Positions 23,912 to 33,629 of a stretch of DNA of 64,000 nt are shown here, one piece after another. Origin of the DNA: Afipia clevelandensis ATCC 49720 (GTDB lineage Bacteria > Pseudomonadota > Alphaproteobacteria > Rhizobiales > Xanthobacteraceae); NCBI RefSeq assembly GCF_000336555.1, contig NZ_KB375281.1:372001-436000 (forward strand), given 5' to 3'. Within the stretch, counting starts at the first letter, position 1; every line of letters starts with the position of its first letter. A program made the translations under genes and the position numbers. The notes beneath the pieces are model-generated. The model saw nothing but the letters and a program-made list of their open reading frames with translations, did not search any database and was not told the origin of the DNA.

Positions 23912-25899
23912 TCGCGGAAGCAGGCCATTATGCCCTGGTGCTGGCGCTGGTTCTGGCGCTGATCCAGTCGGTGGTTCCGGTGATCGGCGCGCGGCTGCGC
24001 GATCCGGGGATGATGAATGTCGCGCGCTCCACCGCGCTCACCCAGTTCGGTTTCACGGCCGCGTCGTTTGCCGCGCTGACCTGGTTGCATGTGACGTCGG
24101 ACTTCTCGGTCGTGAACGTGTTCGAGAATTCCCATTCGCTGAAGCCGATGATCTACAAGATCACCGGCGTGTGGGGAAACCACGAAGGCTCGATGCTGCT
24201 CTGGGTGCTGATCCTGGCGCTGTTCGGCGCGCTGGTGGCGGCCTTCGGCAACAACCTGCCGCGCTCGCTGCGCGCACATGTGCTGGCGGTGCAGGGCTGG
24301 GTCGGCGCCGCGTTCTATCTTTTCATTCTCGCCACATCGAATCCGTTCGCGCGGATCGCCAATCCGCCGATGGAGGGACGGGACCTTAATCCGATCCTGC
24401 AGGACATCGGCCTCGCGGTTCATCCGCCGATGCTTTATCTCGGCTATGTCGGCTTCTCGATTTCGTTCGCCTTTGCCGTCGCGGCCCTGATCGAGGGCCG
24501 CATTGATGCGGCCTGGGCGCGCTGGGTGCGGCCGTGGACGCTGACGGCGTGGATATTCCTCACCCTCGGCATCGCGATGGGCTCGTACTGGGCCTATTAC
24601 GAACTCGGCTGGGGCGGCTGGTGGTTCTGGGACCCGGTTGAGAACGCCTCGCTGATGCCGTGGCTCGCGGGCACCGCGCTGCTGCACTCCGCGGTGGTGA
24701 TGGAAAAGCGCGACGCACTGAAAATCTGGACCGTGCTGCTGGCGATCCTGACCTTTTCGCTGTCGCTGCTGGGCACTTTCCTCGTGCGCTCCGGCGTGCT
24801 GACCTCGGTGCATACCTTCGCCAGCGATCCGGCGCGCGGCGTATTCATCCTGATGATCCTGTGCCTGTTCATCGGCGGCAGTCTCAGCCTTTATGCGTGG
24901 CGTGCGTCGTCGCTGAAGCAAGGCGGGCTGTTCGCCCCCATCTCGCGCGAGGGCGCGCTGGTGCTCAACAACCTGCTGCTGACCACGGCCTGTGCGACAG
25001 TGTTTGTCGGCACGCTGTATCCGCTGGCGCTGGAGGTTCTTACCGGCGACAAGATTTCGGTCGGGGCGCCGTTCTTCAACCTGACGTTTGCACCTTTATT
25101 CCTGCCGTTGATGATCGCGGTGCCGTTCGGCCCGCTCTTGGCATGGAAGCGCGGCGATCTCGTCGCGGCGGCGCAGCGCCTGACAGCCGCGGGCATTGTC
25201 GCGCTGGTCACCATCGCCGTGCTGTGGGCCTGGACCAAAGGCGGCGGCGCATTTGCACCGTTGATGATCGGGGTCGCGGCATTCGTCGTGCTCGGCGCGC
25301 TGACCGATATTATGGAGCGCATCCAACTGTTCCGTGCGTCGCTCACCACATCGCTGCATCGCGCGCGGGGTCTGCCGCGCTCGGCCTGGGGCGCGGCGTT
25401 CGCCCATGCGGGTCTCGGCATCGCGCTGATCGGGATCGTCTGCGAGACGACATGGAACAGCGAGAATATCTCCTCCATGAAGCCGAAAGACGTCGTGACG
25501 GTCGGCGGCTATCAGGTGCGGCTCGACGACGTGACGCAGCAGCAGGGACCGAACTATCGCGAGGCGGTCTCGCATTTCACCGTCATGGACGACGGCAAGA
25601 CCATCGGCGTGCTGACCCCATCGAAGCGCAACTTTGCAGCCCGGCAGATGTCGACCACCGAAGCGGCATTGCTGACGCGCGGCGCGAGCCAGATCTACAT
25701 TTCTCTGGGGGATGCGCATACCGACGGATCGGTCGCGGTGCGGATCTATCACAAGCCGCTGGTGTTGCTGATCTGGTTCGGCCCGGTGATCATGGCGTTC
25801 GGCGGTTTGCTGTCGCTGACGGATCGTCGTCTGCGCGTCGGCGCGCCGAAGCCTGCGAAGGCAAGCAAGAAGACCGGCGCACTGCAGGCGGCGGAGTAG
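23908..25899 (+). CDS. ccmF: cytochrome c haem lyase subunit CcmF (CycK)
   Basis: 663 residues with about 15 transmembrane helices. The tryptophan-rich haem-binding WWD motif ([14 protein letters not shown]) begins at about residue 235. Expected conserved histidines are present in flanking loops. The start is ATG or possibly a nearby GTG; ATGA overlap with ccmE supports this start. CcmF with CcmH attaches haem to the CxxCH motif of apocytochromes in the periplasm. Confidence 0.96.
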   Translation: MIAEAGHYALVLALVLALIQSVVPVIGARLRDPGMMNVARSTALTQFGFTAASFAALTWLHVTSDFSVVNVFENSHSLKPMIYKITGVWGNHEGSMLLWVLILALFGALVAAFGNNLPRSLRAHVLAVQGWVGAAFYLFILATSNPFARIANPPMEGRDLNPILQDIGLAVHPPMLYLGYVGFSISFAFAVAALIEGRIDAAWARWVRPWTLTAWIFLTLGIAMGSYWAYYELGWGGWWFWDPVENASLMPWLAGTALLHSAVVMEKRDALKIWTVLLAILTFSLSLLGTFLVRSGVLTSVHTFASDPARGVFILMILCLFIGGSLSLYAWRASSLKQGGLFAPISREGALVLNNLLLTTACATVFVGTLYPLALEVLTGDKISVGAPFFNLTFAPLFLPLMIAVPFGPLLAWKRGDLVAAAQRLTAAGIVALVTIAVLWAWTKGGGAFAPLMIGVAAFVVLGALTDIMERIQLFRASLTTSLHRARGLPRSAWGAAFAHAGLGIALIGIVCETTWNSENISSMKPKDVVTVGGYQVRLDDVTQQQGPNYREAVSHFTVMDDGKTIGVLTPSKRNFAARQMSTTEAALLTRGASQIYISLGDAHTDGSVAVRIYHKPLVLLIWFGPVIMAFGGLLSLTDRRLRVGAPKPAKASKKTGALQAAE

Positions 25900-25903
25900 T
25901 CGC

Positions 25904-26404
25904 ATGACGCGCATCCTGCCGGCATTGCTTGTGATCGCACTCACGCTGATGCCGTCGATGCTGTATGCCGTGCAGCCCGACGAGATCATGGCCGATCCGG
26001 CGCAGGAAGCACGGGCGCGCAACCTGTCGCGCGAACTGCGCTGCATGGTTTGCCAGAACCAGTCGATCGACGATTCCGATGCGCCACTGGCGCGCGACCT
26101 TCGCCTGCTGGTGCGCGAGCGGATCGCGGCCGGCAACACCGACGCGCAGGTGATGGATTTTCTCGTCGCGCGCTACGGTGAGTTCGTGCTGCTCAAGCCG
26201 CGCGTGGAAGGTCATACGCTGTTGCTCTGGCTCGTCCCGCCGCTGGTATTGGCTGGCGGCGCGCTGGCCTTGTGGCTCGGCAATCGCCGCCGCAACCGCG
26301 CGGGAGCAGGCGAGGAGGGTGCGTCATTCCAACTCACCCCCGAGGAAGAAGCGCGGCTGGAAAAGCTGATCGCGAACGAGGAATCTGCGGAAAAGCAGGT
26401 TTAA
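25904..26404 (+). CDS. ccmH: cytochrome c maturation protein CcmH (CycL)
   Basis: 166 residues: signal peptide (1-22), then the redox motif LRCMVCQNQS with Cys47 and Cys50, and a C-terminal transmembrane helix at about 105-125. The protein keeps apocytochrome thiols reduced for haem ligation. Last gene of the operon, four bases after ccmF. The 198 bases after it, before degP, show no clear terminator. Confidence 0.96.
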   Translation: MTRILPALLVIALTLMPSMLYAVQPDEIMADPAQEARARNLSRELRCMVCQNQSIDDSDAPLARDLRLLVRERIAAGNTDAQVMDFLVARYGEFVLLKPRVEGHTLLLWLVPPLVLAGGALALWLGNRRRNRAGAGEEGASFQLTPEEEARLEKLIANEESAEKQV

Positions 26405-26602
26405 CGGGCTCTTTTTTGAACCGATTCCGGCGGACTGCCAGGCGCGGGGCAAAACCGTTTTTGAGCCTTGTTTTTATTACAAAACATTAATTCCTCCGTC
26501 AGTGCGCGGTAAGGCTGCGCGCCCCATCTTCCAGAACACAGGTGCACACACGCACCGCGAGATTCAAAACCGCTTCGCTTCTTCCTTTCCTGGAGATTGT
26601 CT

Positions 26603-28192
26603 ATGACCGACCGCCCCACCGATCTTTCCAAACTGCCGTCCTACGTCGCCCCGCGCCATTCCATTTTTTCCGCGCGCAAGTTTGCGCTGATGGCGTCGGT
26701 CGTCGCGGGCCTTGGCGTTGCCGCCTACGGCCTCAGCCCGGCGAACAACTTCGACGTTCTGACCACGACCGCGCATGCGCAGGTCAACAAGGATGTCCGT
26801 CAGGTTCAGCAGCCTGTCGGCTTCGCCGATATCGTCGAGCGCGTGAAGCCTTCCGTGATTTCGGTTCGCGTCCGGATCGGCGAGAAGGCGACCACCGGCG
26901 AAAACGTCAGCCCTGAAGATAACCCGTTCCCGCCGAACTCGCCGATGGAGCGCTTCTTCCGTCGCTTCGGCGGTCCGGATGGATTCCCCGGCGGCCGTGG
27001 CCGCGGCGGCCGCGGTGGCGGCCAGATGACCGGGCAAGGCTCCGGCTTCTTCATCTCGGCTGACGGTTATGCCGTGACCAACAACCATGTCGTCGATGGC
27101 GCCGACAAGGTCGAGGTGACGACTGACGATGGCAAGGTTCACACCGCGAAGGTGATCGGCACCGATCCGCGTACCGACCTCGCGCTCATCAAGGTCGATG
27201 GCATCAGCAACTTCCCTTACGCAAAGCTCTCCGAAGGCACGCCGCGCATCGGCGACTGGGTGCTCGCGGTCGGCAATCCGTTCGGCCTCGGCGGCACCGT
27301 GACGGCGGGCATCGTCTCGGCGCGCGGCCGCGACATCGGCAACGGTCCGTATGACGACTTCATCCAGATTGACGCGCCGGTGAACAAGGGCAACTCCGGT
27401 GGCCCGACCTTCGACACCGAGGGCAATGTGGTCGGCGTGAACACCGCGATCTACTCGCCGTCGGGCGGAAGCGTCGGCATCGCCTTCGCGATCCCCGCAT
27501 CGACCGTCAAGAGCGTTGTCCAGCAGCTCAAGGACAAGGGCTCGGTCAGCCGCGGCTGGATCGGTGTCCAGATCCAGCAGGTCACGCCTGAAATCGCCGA
27601 CAGCCTCGGCCTGAAGAAGACGGAAGGCGCGCTGGTCGCCGAGCCGCAGCCCAATGGTCCGGCGGCAAAGGCGGGCGTGCAGTCCGGTGACGTGATTACC
27701 CGGGTGAACGACCAGCCGGTGAAGGATGCGCGCGAACTCGCCCGCACCATCGGCGGCATGGCGCCCGGTCAGACGGTCAAGCTGGTCGTGCTCCACAAGG
27801 GCCAGGACAAGATCCTCAGCATGACGCTGGGCGAGCTGCCGAACACCAAGGCTGCGAATGCCGATGGCGATCGCAATGACAGCGGCAAGTCCGGGCGCGG
27901 CAACGTCACCGTGCCGAACCTCGGCTTGACCCTGGCTCCGGCCAACAGCGTGGCCGGTGCGGGCAAGGAAGGCGTGGTCGTGACCGACGTCGATCCGAAC
28001 AGCCCGTCGGCCGATCGCGGCTTCAAGGAAGGCGATGTCATTCTCGAAGTCGCGGGCAAGCTGGTGTCGAACCCGGCTGAAGTCCGCGAGGCGATCACCA
28101 CCGCGCGCAACGAGAACAAGAACAGCGTTCTGGTTCGCGTGAAGTCCGGCGACTCGTCGCGCTTCGTGGCGCTGCCGGTGGCCAAGGGCTGA
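26603..28192 (+). CDS. degP: periplasmic serine protease/chaperone DegP (Do/HtrA family)
   Basis: 529 residues from ATG 26603; a TTG six bases upstream is too close to the GGAG site. A signal segment covers about 27-60 (ending TTAHAQ). The trypsin-like protease domain has the catalytic triad His162 (NNHVVDG), Asp192 (TDLALIK) and Ser265 (GNSGGP). A Gly/Arg-rich loop (125-140) precedes it. Two PDZ domains follow (about 300-400 and 430-525). It degrades or refolds damaged envelope proteins. Its place after cycHJKL and before a two-component pair is conserved in Rhizobiales. Confidence 0.95.
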   Translation: MTDRPTDLSKLPSYVAPRHSIFSARKFALMASVVAGLGVAAYGLSPANNFDVLTTTAHAQVNKDVRQVQQPVGFADIVERVKPSVISVRVRIGEKATTGENVSPEDNPFPPNSPMERFFRRFGGPDGFPGGRGRGGRGGGQMTGQGSGFFISADGYAVTNNHVVDGADKVEVTTDDGKVHTAKVIGTDPRTDLALIKVDGISNFPYAKLSEGTPRIGDWVLAVGNPFGLGGTVTAGIVSARGRDIGNGPYDDFIQIDAPVNKGNSGGPTFDTEGNVVGVNTAIYSPSGGSVGIAFAIPASTVKSVVQQLKDKGSVSRGWIGVQIQQVTPEIADSLGLKKTEGALVAEPQPNGPAAKAGVQSGDVITRVNDQPVKDARELARTIGGMAPGQTVKLVVLHKGQDKILSMTLGELPNTKAANADGDRNDSGKSGRGNVTVPNLGLTLAPANSVAGAGKEGVVVTDVDPNSPSADRGFKEGDVILEVAGKLVSNPAEVREAITTARNENKNSVLVRVKSGDSSRFVALPVAKG

Positions 28193-28196
28193 GGCA

Positions 28197-28250
28197 TGGT
28201 CCCGAAAAGTGGGTACCCGGCTTTCGGATCGGATCATGCCCACTTTGAAT
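28197..28250. repeat. intergenic palindromic repeat after degP
   Basis: AAAGTGGG (28206-28213) and CCCACTTT (28239-28246) are outer arms of an imperfect palindrome, with CCGAAAAG/CTTTCGG pairing inside. It resembles a very common extragenic repeat of Rhizobiales that begins with a CCGAAAAGTGG-like core. Within the degP-to-regulator interval (28193-28532), the only other feature seen is the terminator at 28423. Confidence 0.65.
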
Positions 28251-28422
28251 CGGACGCCCGCACAAGCGGGTGAGGAATGGGGAGTTGTCGCCGGCTCGTA
28301 GCCCCCGCCGACGGCTCCTCCCCGGGGACGGGCCAAAAGCCCGTCCCTTGAATTGCCTTCGATGGAAAACGCCCCCCTCCGTCGAAGGTGGCGCGATCGC
28401 ACTCCAGTCGGTCGTGCAATGG

Positions 28423-28459
28423 CGGGCGGCGAGGTCTCCCCAGCTTCGCCGCCCGTTTT
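28423..28459 (+). terminator. intrinsic terminator between degP and the two-component operon
   Basis: CGGGCGGCGA and TCGCCGCCCG form a perfect 10-bp stem (28423-28432 and 28446-28455), 13-base loop, then TTTT. It ends about 75 bases before the regulator start and should separate degP transcription from the downstream operon. Confidence 0.7.
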
Positions 28460-28532
28460 CTTCCGTTCGATCGCAGGGGCTGGCGGCCGGGGCACGTCAT
28501 TCGCTGCCTTGCAAGAGGACGATCATCGCGCC

Positions 28533-29258
28533 ATGGTGACACAAAGCGCCGCTGCCCAGACCCAGACTGAATCGAAAATGCGACTGCTCATCGTTGAAGA
28601 CGACCGCGAGTCGGCGGACTATCTTGTGAAAGCGTTTCGCGAGGTCGGACATGTTGCCGACCATGCGAGCGACGGCGAGGAGGGCCTCGCGCTGGCGGAG
28701 TCCGGCGAATACGACGTGCTCGTGATCGACCGCATGCTGCCCAAGCGCGACGGGCTGTCGATCATCGGTACCCTGCGGGCCAAGGGTAATCACACCCCGG
28801 CGCTGATCCTGTCCGCGCTCGGGCAGGTCGATGACCGCATCAAGGGGCTGCGCGCGGGCGGCGACGATTATCTGCCGAAACCCTATTCCTTCGCCGAACT
28901 GCTGGCGCGCGTCGAGGTGCTGTCGCGCCGGCACGGCGGCCCGTCCGAGGAAACGACCTATCGCGTCGGCGATCTCGAACTCGACCGGCTCTCGCATCAG
29001 GTCAAGCGCGGCGCGACGGAGATTACCCTGCAGCCGCGCGAATTCCGGCTGCTCGAATACCTGATGAAGCATGCCGGGCAGGTTGTGACGCGCACGATGC
29101 TGCTCGAGAATGTGTGGGACTATCACTTCGATCCGCAGACCAACGTGATCGACGTGCATATTTCGCGCCTGCGCTCCAAGATCGACAAGGGGCAGGACAG
29201 GCCGCTGCTGCACACCATTCGCGGCGCCGGATACATGATTCGTGACGGCATTCGGTAA
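28533..29258 (+). CDS. OmpR-family response regulator
   Basis: 241 residues from ATG 28533 (AGAGGA upstream, at a longer-than-usual distance); an ATG at 28578 is the alternative and would begin right at the receiver. Receiver: acidic residues in VEDD, phosphoacceptor Asp66 in VIDRMLP, Lys in PKPYS. C-terminal winged helix with QPREFRLLEYLM and ISRLRSKID. It overlaps the kinase gene by 17 bases. Orthologues lie between degP and glnE in other Rhizobiales; the target genes are unknown. Envelope stress is a reasonable guess from the degP neighbour. Confidence 0.88.
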   Translation: MVTQSAAAQTQTESKMRLLIVEDDRESADYLVKAFREVGHVADHASDGEEGLALAESGEYDVLVIDRMLPKRDGLSIIGTLRAKGNHTPALILSALGQVDDRIKGLRAGGDDYLPKPYSFAELLARVEVLSRRHGGPSEETTYRVGDLELDRLSHQVKRGATEITLQPREFRLLEYLMKHAGQVVTRTMLLENVWDYHFDPQTNVIDVHISRLRSKIDKGQDRPLLHTIRGAGYMIRDGIR

Positions 29259-30660
29259 ACTGATCCGCACCACGGCGTTCCGGTTGACGCTGGTCTACCT
29301 GTTCCTGTTTGCGCTGTTTGCTGCATCGCTGCTTGGTTATTTCGCGTGGAATACCCGGCGGATGATTACCGAGCAGATCACCGAAACAGTCAATTCCGAA
29401 CTCGGTGAACTGTCCGGGCAATATGCCAAGACCGGCCTGCGCGGACTTGTCGCCACGATCGAGGGACGTGCGCTGCGTCCGGGCGCTAATCTTTACCTTG
29501 TCACCACACCGCAGGGGCAGGGTGTCGCCGGCAATGTCGCGTCCCTTGAACCCGGCGTGATGGATCATCCCGGCTGGGCCGAGACATTCTACAAGCGGCT
29601 TGAGGAAACCGACACCAAGAGCCACTACGCGCTGGTAAAGGTCGCGCAACTGTCCGGCGGTTTCCGGATTCTGGTCGGCCGCGATCTTGAAGAGCGGCGG
29701 CGGATATTCGGCATCGTCGCCAAGGCGGCGCAATGGTCGGTGATCATCGTGGTCGTGCTCGGTCTCGGCGGCGGCGTGTTCGTGGCGCGGCGCGTGCTGC
29801 GCCGGATCGACGCCATGACCGGTACCACACAGCGGATCATGGCGGGCGATCTGTCCGGGCGATTGCCGGTGGGCCGCAGCGGTGACGAGATCGACCGGCT
29901 GGCGGAAAATCTCAACGCCATGCTGGAGCGCATCGAGGCGCTGATGGCGGGCCTGAAGGAAGTGTCCGACAACATCGCCCACGACCTCAAGACGCCGCTG
30001 ACGCGGTTGCGCAACCGCGCCGAAGAGGCGCTGGCAAAGTCCAGCAACGAGGGCGAATACCGCGCGGCGCTGGAGCGGACCATCGACGAATCCGACGGGC
30101 TGATCCGGACCTTCAATGCGCTGCTGATGATCGCGCGCGCGGAATCCGGTCAGGCCCGCGACAACATGACCGACTTCGATGCTGCCGAAGTGGCCCACGG
30201 CATCCATGAACTTTATGAGCCGCTGGCCGAGGACAAGGGCCTGACGCTGGAGGTGGCGGCAGATGCTGCGACTGTTCACGGCAACCGCGAACTGATCAGC
30301 CAGGCGCTGGCCAATCTGGTTGAGAACGCCATCAAATATGGCCAGCCGGTGGTTCCCAGCCCGGATGGTGCGGCAAAATCCGCCGATATTCTGATCGAAG
30401 CCCATCGGGATGGGGACAGCGTTCTTCTCAGTGTCACGGATCATGGACCCGGCATCCCTGAGGCGGATCGCCAGCGCGCGGTCGAACGCTTTGTCCGCCT
30501 GGAGGCCAGCCGGACGCAGCCAGGGTCCGGACTCGGTTTGAGTCTGGCATCGGCCGTCGCGACGTTGCATGGTGGCAGCCTGCGACTCGCGGACAGCCAG
30601 CCGGGGCTGCGCGTGACGCTTGTGATCCCGAGCCGGGGCGTGGAACAAAAGGCAGTATGA
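29242..30660 (+). CDS. sensor histidine kinase of the degP-glnE locus
   Basis: 472 residues with a GTG start at 29242 inside the regulator gene. TM1 about 12-33, TM2 about 163-185, a periplasmic domain of about 125 residues between them, HAMP (186-238), H-box NIAHDLKTPLTRL with His247, N-box NLVENAIKYG and G-boxes DHGPGI and GSGLGLSLA. All kinase motifs are complete. Its stop overlaps the glnE start (ATGA at 30657), so all three genes are probably co-translated. Confidence 0.9.
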   Translation: MTAFGKLIRTTAFRLTLVYLFLFALFAASLLGYFAWNTRRMITEQITETVNSELGELSGQYAKTGLRGLVATIEGRALRPGANLYLVTTPQGQGVAGNVASLEPGVMDHPGWAETFYKRLEETDTKSHYALVKVAQLSGGFRILVGRDLEERRRIFGIVAKAAQWSVIIVVVLGLGGGVFVARRVLRRIDAMTGTTQRIMAGDLSGRLPVGRSGDEIDRLAENLNAMLERIEALMAGLKEVSDNIAHDLKTPLTRLRNRAEEALAKSSNEGEYRAALERTIDESDGLIRTFNALLMIARAESGQARDNMTDFDAAEVAHGIHELYEPLAEDKGLTLEVAADAATVHGNRELISQALANLVENAIKYGQPVVPSPDGAAKSADILIEAHRDGDSVLLSVTDHGPGIPEADRQRAVERFVRLEASRTQPGSGLGLSLASAVATLHGGSLRLADSQPGLRVTLVIPSRGVEQKAV

Positions 30661-33629
30661 GTTTAGCTGAGATGGGCGGTGCGGACCGGCCCACCCTGGC
30701 GGCCCGTTTCGTGGCCGGACCGAAGCTGTTTGCGCCCGAAGACGCGCAGCGGCGTCTCGCGGACTGGCTGGGCGATATCGCGCCCGAAGATGCCGCCGCG
30801 CTCAAGGCCGTTTCCGATTCCTCGCCACAGGCGAAAGCGATCCTCGAAGGAATCGCGGAGGCTTCTCCCTATCTGTTCGACCTGATGCGCGCGGACGCAG
30901 GCCGCGCCGTGCGCCTGCTGCAGTCCGATCCTGACAGCCATCTCGCAGCGCTGATCGACAAGACGGTCGCCGACGTTGCCGCCGCATCCGACGAATCCGA
31001 AGTCATGTCGGCGCTGCGGCGCATGAAATCCGAAGCGGCGCTTCTGATCGCCCTGTGCGACATCGGCGGCGTCTGGCCGGTGATGAGGGTGACGCGCGGT
31101 CTGACCGATATTGCGGTCACCTCCGTTCAGTGCGCCATCCGTTTCCTGCTCAAGCAGGAAGCGGCGCGTGGACGGCTATTGCCGCCGGATGCGGAACATC
31201 CCGAAGTCGGCAGCGGTCTCGTCGTGCTGGCCATGGGCAAGATGGGCGCGGGCGAACTGAACTATTCCAGCGATATCGACCTGATCGTCTTTTATGAGCT
31301 GGAGGCGCCGACACTGGCGGAGGGCATCGAGCCATCGCCGTTCTTCGTCAAGATCGCGCAGGGCCTGTCGCGGCTGCTGCAGTCGCGCACGGTCGATGGC
31401 TATGTGTTCCGCGTCGACCTGCGGCTGCGGCCCGATCCGGCGTCCACGCCGGTGGCGATCTCGATCGCGGCAGCTCTGCATTACTATGAGCGCGAGGGCC
31501 GGACCTGGGAACGCGCCGCCATGATCAAGGCCTTGCCGTGCGCAGGCGATTTAAAGGCAGGCGAGGGACTGCTTGCCGAGATCGCGCCCTTCGTCTGGCG
31601 CAAGCATCTGGATTTCGCTGCGCTCACCGACGTCCATGACATGAAGCGGCAGATGCAGACCTACCGAGGCCAGAACGAGATTTCCGTCGAAGGCCATAAC
31701 GTCAAGGTCGGCCGCGGCGGTATTCGCGAAATCGAGTTCTTCGCACAAACCCAGCAGTTGATCGCGGGCGGGCGGCATCCCGAACTGCGCGTGCGGCCGA
31801 CGCTCGAAGCTCTCAACATTCTGGCGAGCAACAACTGGATCACGTTCGAGGCGCGCGACGAACTGACATCGGCTTACGAATTCCTGCGCAGGGTGGAGCA
31901 CCGGCTGCAGATGGTCGCCGACGAGCAGACCCATGCGCTGCCGGACGATATCGAGGCTGTCGAGCGTTTCGCGCGCTTCTTCGGATATGATGACCGTGCC
32001 TCGTTCGCCAAGGATCTGCTGGCGCATCTCAACTGCGTGCAGAATCACTACGGCCGCCTGTTCGAGGGCGATCCGACCGGCACCGAGAAACTTCCCGACA
32101 TTGATTATGGCAAGGGGCCGGACGACAACCGGCTGCTGGAGCACCTTCTGACGCTCGGCTTCAAGAAGCCGAAAATGGTGGCGGAGACCGTCCAGCGCTG
32201 GTTGAGCGGCGAGTACCGTGTGTTCCGCGTGGAGGCGACCCATCAGGCATTCAAGGAGTTCGTGCCGGACCTGATCCGGGGTCTGTCACGCGCGGAGGAG
32301 CCGGATGACGCCGTGATGGCGTTCGACCGCTTCCTGCAGGCGCTGCAGCGGGGCGGGCGGCTGATCTCGCTTCTCAGCCAGAACAAGGATCTGGTGGCGC
32401 TGGTCGCGCTCGTCCTCGGCGCGGCACCGCGCCTGAGTGACATGCTTGCACGGCAGCCGCAGATCATGGACGGCCTGATCGATCCGCGTTTCTTCGGCGC
32501 GATGCCCGATCAGGACGAGTTGTCCGCACGCCTTGCGGCGACTTTGGCGGATGCAAACTCATATGAAGAGTTTCTCGATCGCCTGCGGCTGTTCGGACAG
32601 GAGAGCCTGTTTTTGATCGGCACGCGCATCCTGTCCGGCACGGTATCGGCACAGCATGCAAGCGTCGCGTTCGCGGATGTGGCGGAGGGCATCGCGCACA
32701 CCGTGCATGGCCTGGTGATGGACCAGTTCGCGGAGCAGCACGGCCGGATCAAGGATCAGGAAACCGCCATCGTCGCGATGGGCAAGCTCGGCAGCCGCGA
32801 GATGACGGCGTCGTCCGATCTGGATCTGATCCTGATTTATGATTTCGATCACGACGCGCCGGACTCCGATGGCGAACGCTCGCTCCATGGCTCGCAGTAT
32901 TTCGCGCGGCTGACCCAGCGGCTCATCAGCGCCTTTACCACCCGCACCAACTACGGCGTGCTCTATGACGTCGATATGCGGCTGCGCCCGTCGGGACGCG
33001 CGGGTCCGCTGGCCTCGCGCATCGATTCCTTTGCCGAATACCAGGAACACGAGGCGTGGACCTGGGAACACATGGCGCTGACCCGCGCGCGCGTGATTTC
33101 AGCGTCTCCCGCCTTCAAGGCGCGGATCGAAGCGGTCGTCCGCGAGGTTCTGACGCGCAGGCGCGAAACCACGATCATTGCCAACGATGTGCTCGAAATG
33201 CGCCGCGCCATCGCAGAGGAAAAGGGCGAGAGCGATATCTGGGACATCAAGAACGCCGCCGGCGGCATGGTCGATATCGAGTTCGTCGCGCAGTATCTGC
33301 AACTCATTTACGCTGCGGAGAAGCCGGACATTCTCGATGTCAGCACAGGGCAGGTGCTGGATAATGCCGCGCGGCTCGGGGTGTTGTCGCAGTCCGACGC
33401 GGACATTCTTCGCGCGGCGTCACGCCTCTATCACGACCTGACCCAGATTATCCGGCTGTGCGTGACCGAGAAGTTCAAGCCGGAAACAGCCGGGGAGGAT
33501 CTGCTGCGGGTGCTGACGCGGGCTGGCGACGCGCCCGATTTCTCGTCGCTTGAGGCGCGTGTCCGGGAGACGCAGAACGACGTGCGCGAGGTTTTCCTGC
33601 GGCTGCTTGAAGGGGCAGCTCGGCAATAA
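30657..33629 (+). CDS. glnE: bifunctional glutamine synthetase adenylyltransferase/deadenylase GlnE
   Basis: 990 residues, full length. Two nucleotidyltransferase domains are recognisable: GKMGAGELNYSSDIDLI at about 194-210 (deadenylase half) and GKLGSREMTASSDLDLI at about 709-725 (adenylylase half), each followed by helical GlnD/GlnE-type regions. GlnE adds or removes AMP on glutamine synthetase in answer to nitrogen status via PII. It starts in an ATGA overlap with the sensor kinase. Its last 155 bases are antisense to the 3' end of the pleC-like gene. Confidence 0.97.
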   Translation: MSLAEMGGADRPTLAARFVAGPKLFAPEDAQRRLADWLGDIAPEDAAALKAVSDSSPQAKAILEGIAEASPYLFDLMRADAGRAVRLLQSDPDSHLAALIDKTVADVAAASDESEVMSALRRMKSEAALLIALCDIGGVWPVMRVTRGLTDIAVTSVQCAIRFLLKQEAARGRLLPPDAEHPEVGSGLVVLAMGKMGAGELNYSSDIDLIVFYELEAPTLAEGIEPSPFFVKIAQGLSRLLQSRTVDGYVFRVDLRLRPDPASTPVAISIAAALHYYEREGRTWERAAMIKALPCAGDLKAGEGLLAEIAPFVWRKHLDFAALTDVHDMKRQMQTYRGQNEISVEGHNVKVGRGGIREIEFFAQTQQLIAGGRHPELRVRPTLEALNILASNNWITFEARDELTSAYEFLRRVEHRLQMVADEQTHALPDDIEAVERFARFFGYDDRASFAKDLLAHLNCVQNHYGRLFEGDPTGTEKLPDIDYGKGPDDNRLLEHLLTLGFKKPKMVAETVQRWLSGEYRVFRVEATHQAFKEFVPDLIRGLSRAEEPDDAVMAFDRFLQALQRGGRLISLLSQNKDLVALVALVLGAAPRLSDMLARQPQIMDGLIDPRFFGAMPDQDELSARLAATLADANSYEEFLDRLRLFGQESLFLIGTRILSGTVSAQHASVAFADVAEGIAHTVHGLVMDQFAEQHGRIKDQETAIVAMGKLGSREMTASSDLDLILIYDFDHDAPDSDGERSLHGSQYFARLTQRLISAFTTRTNYGVLYDVDMRLRPSGRAGPLASRIDSFAEYQEHEAWTWEHMALTRARVISASPAFKARIEAVVREVLTRRRETTIIANDVLEMRRAIAEEKGESDIWDIKNAAGGMVDIEFVAQYLQLIYAAEKPDILDVSTGQVLDNAARLGVLSQSDADILRAASRLYHDLTQIIRLCVTEKFKPETAGEDLLRVLTRAGDAPDFSSLEARVRETQNDVREVFLRLLEGAARQ

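Noticed and set aside
26405-26602. Terminator after ccmH
   Set aside because: T-rich stretches are present but no stem better than 5 bp with a very long loop; cannot be supported.
26564-28495. 643-codon frame antisense to degP
   Set aside because: Shadow of the degP codon bias; the sense strand has the complete protease triad and PDZ domains.
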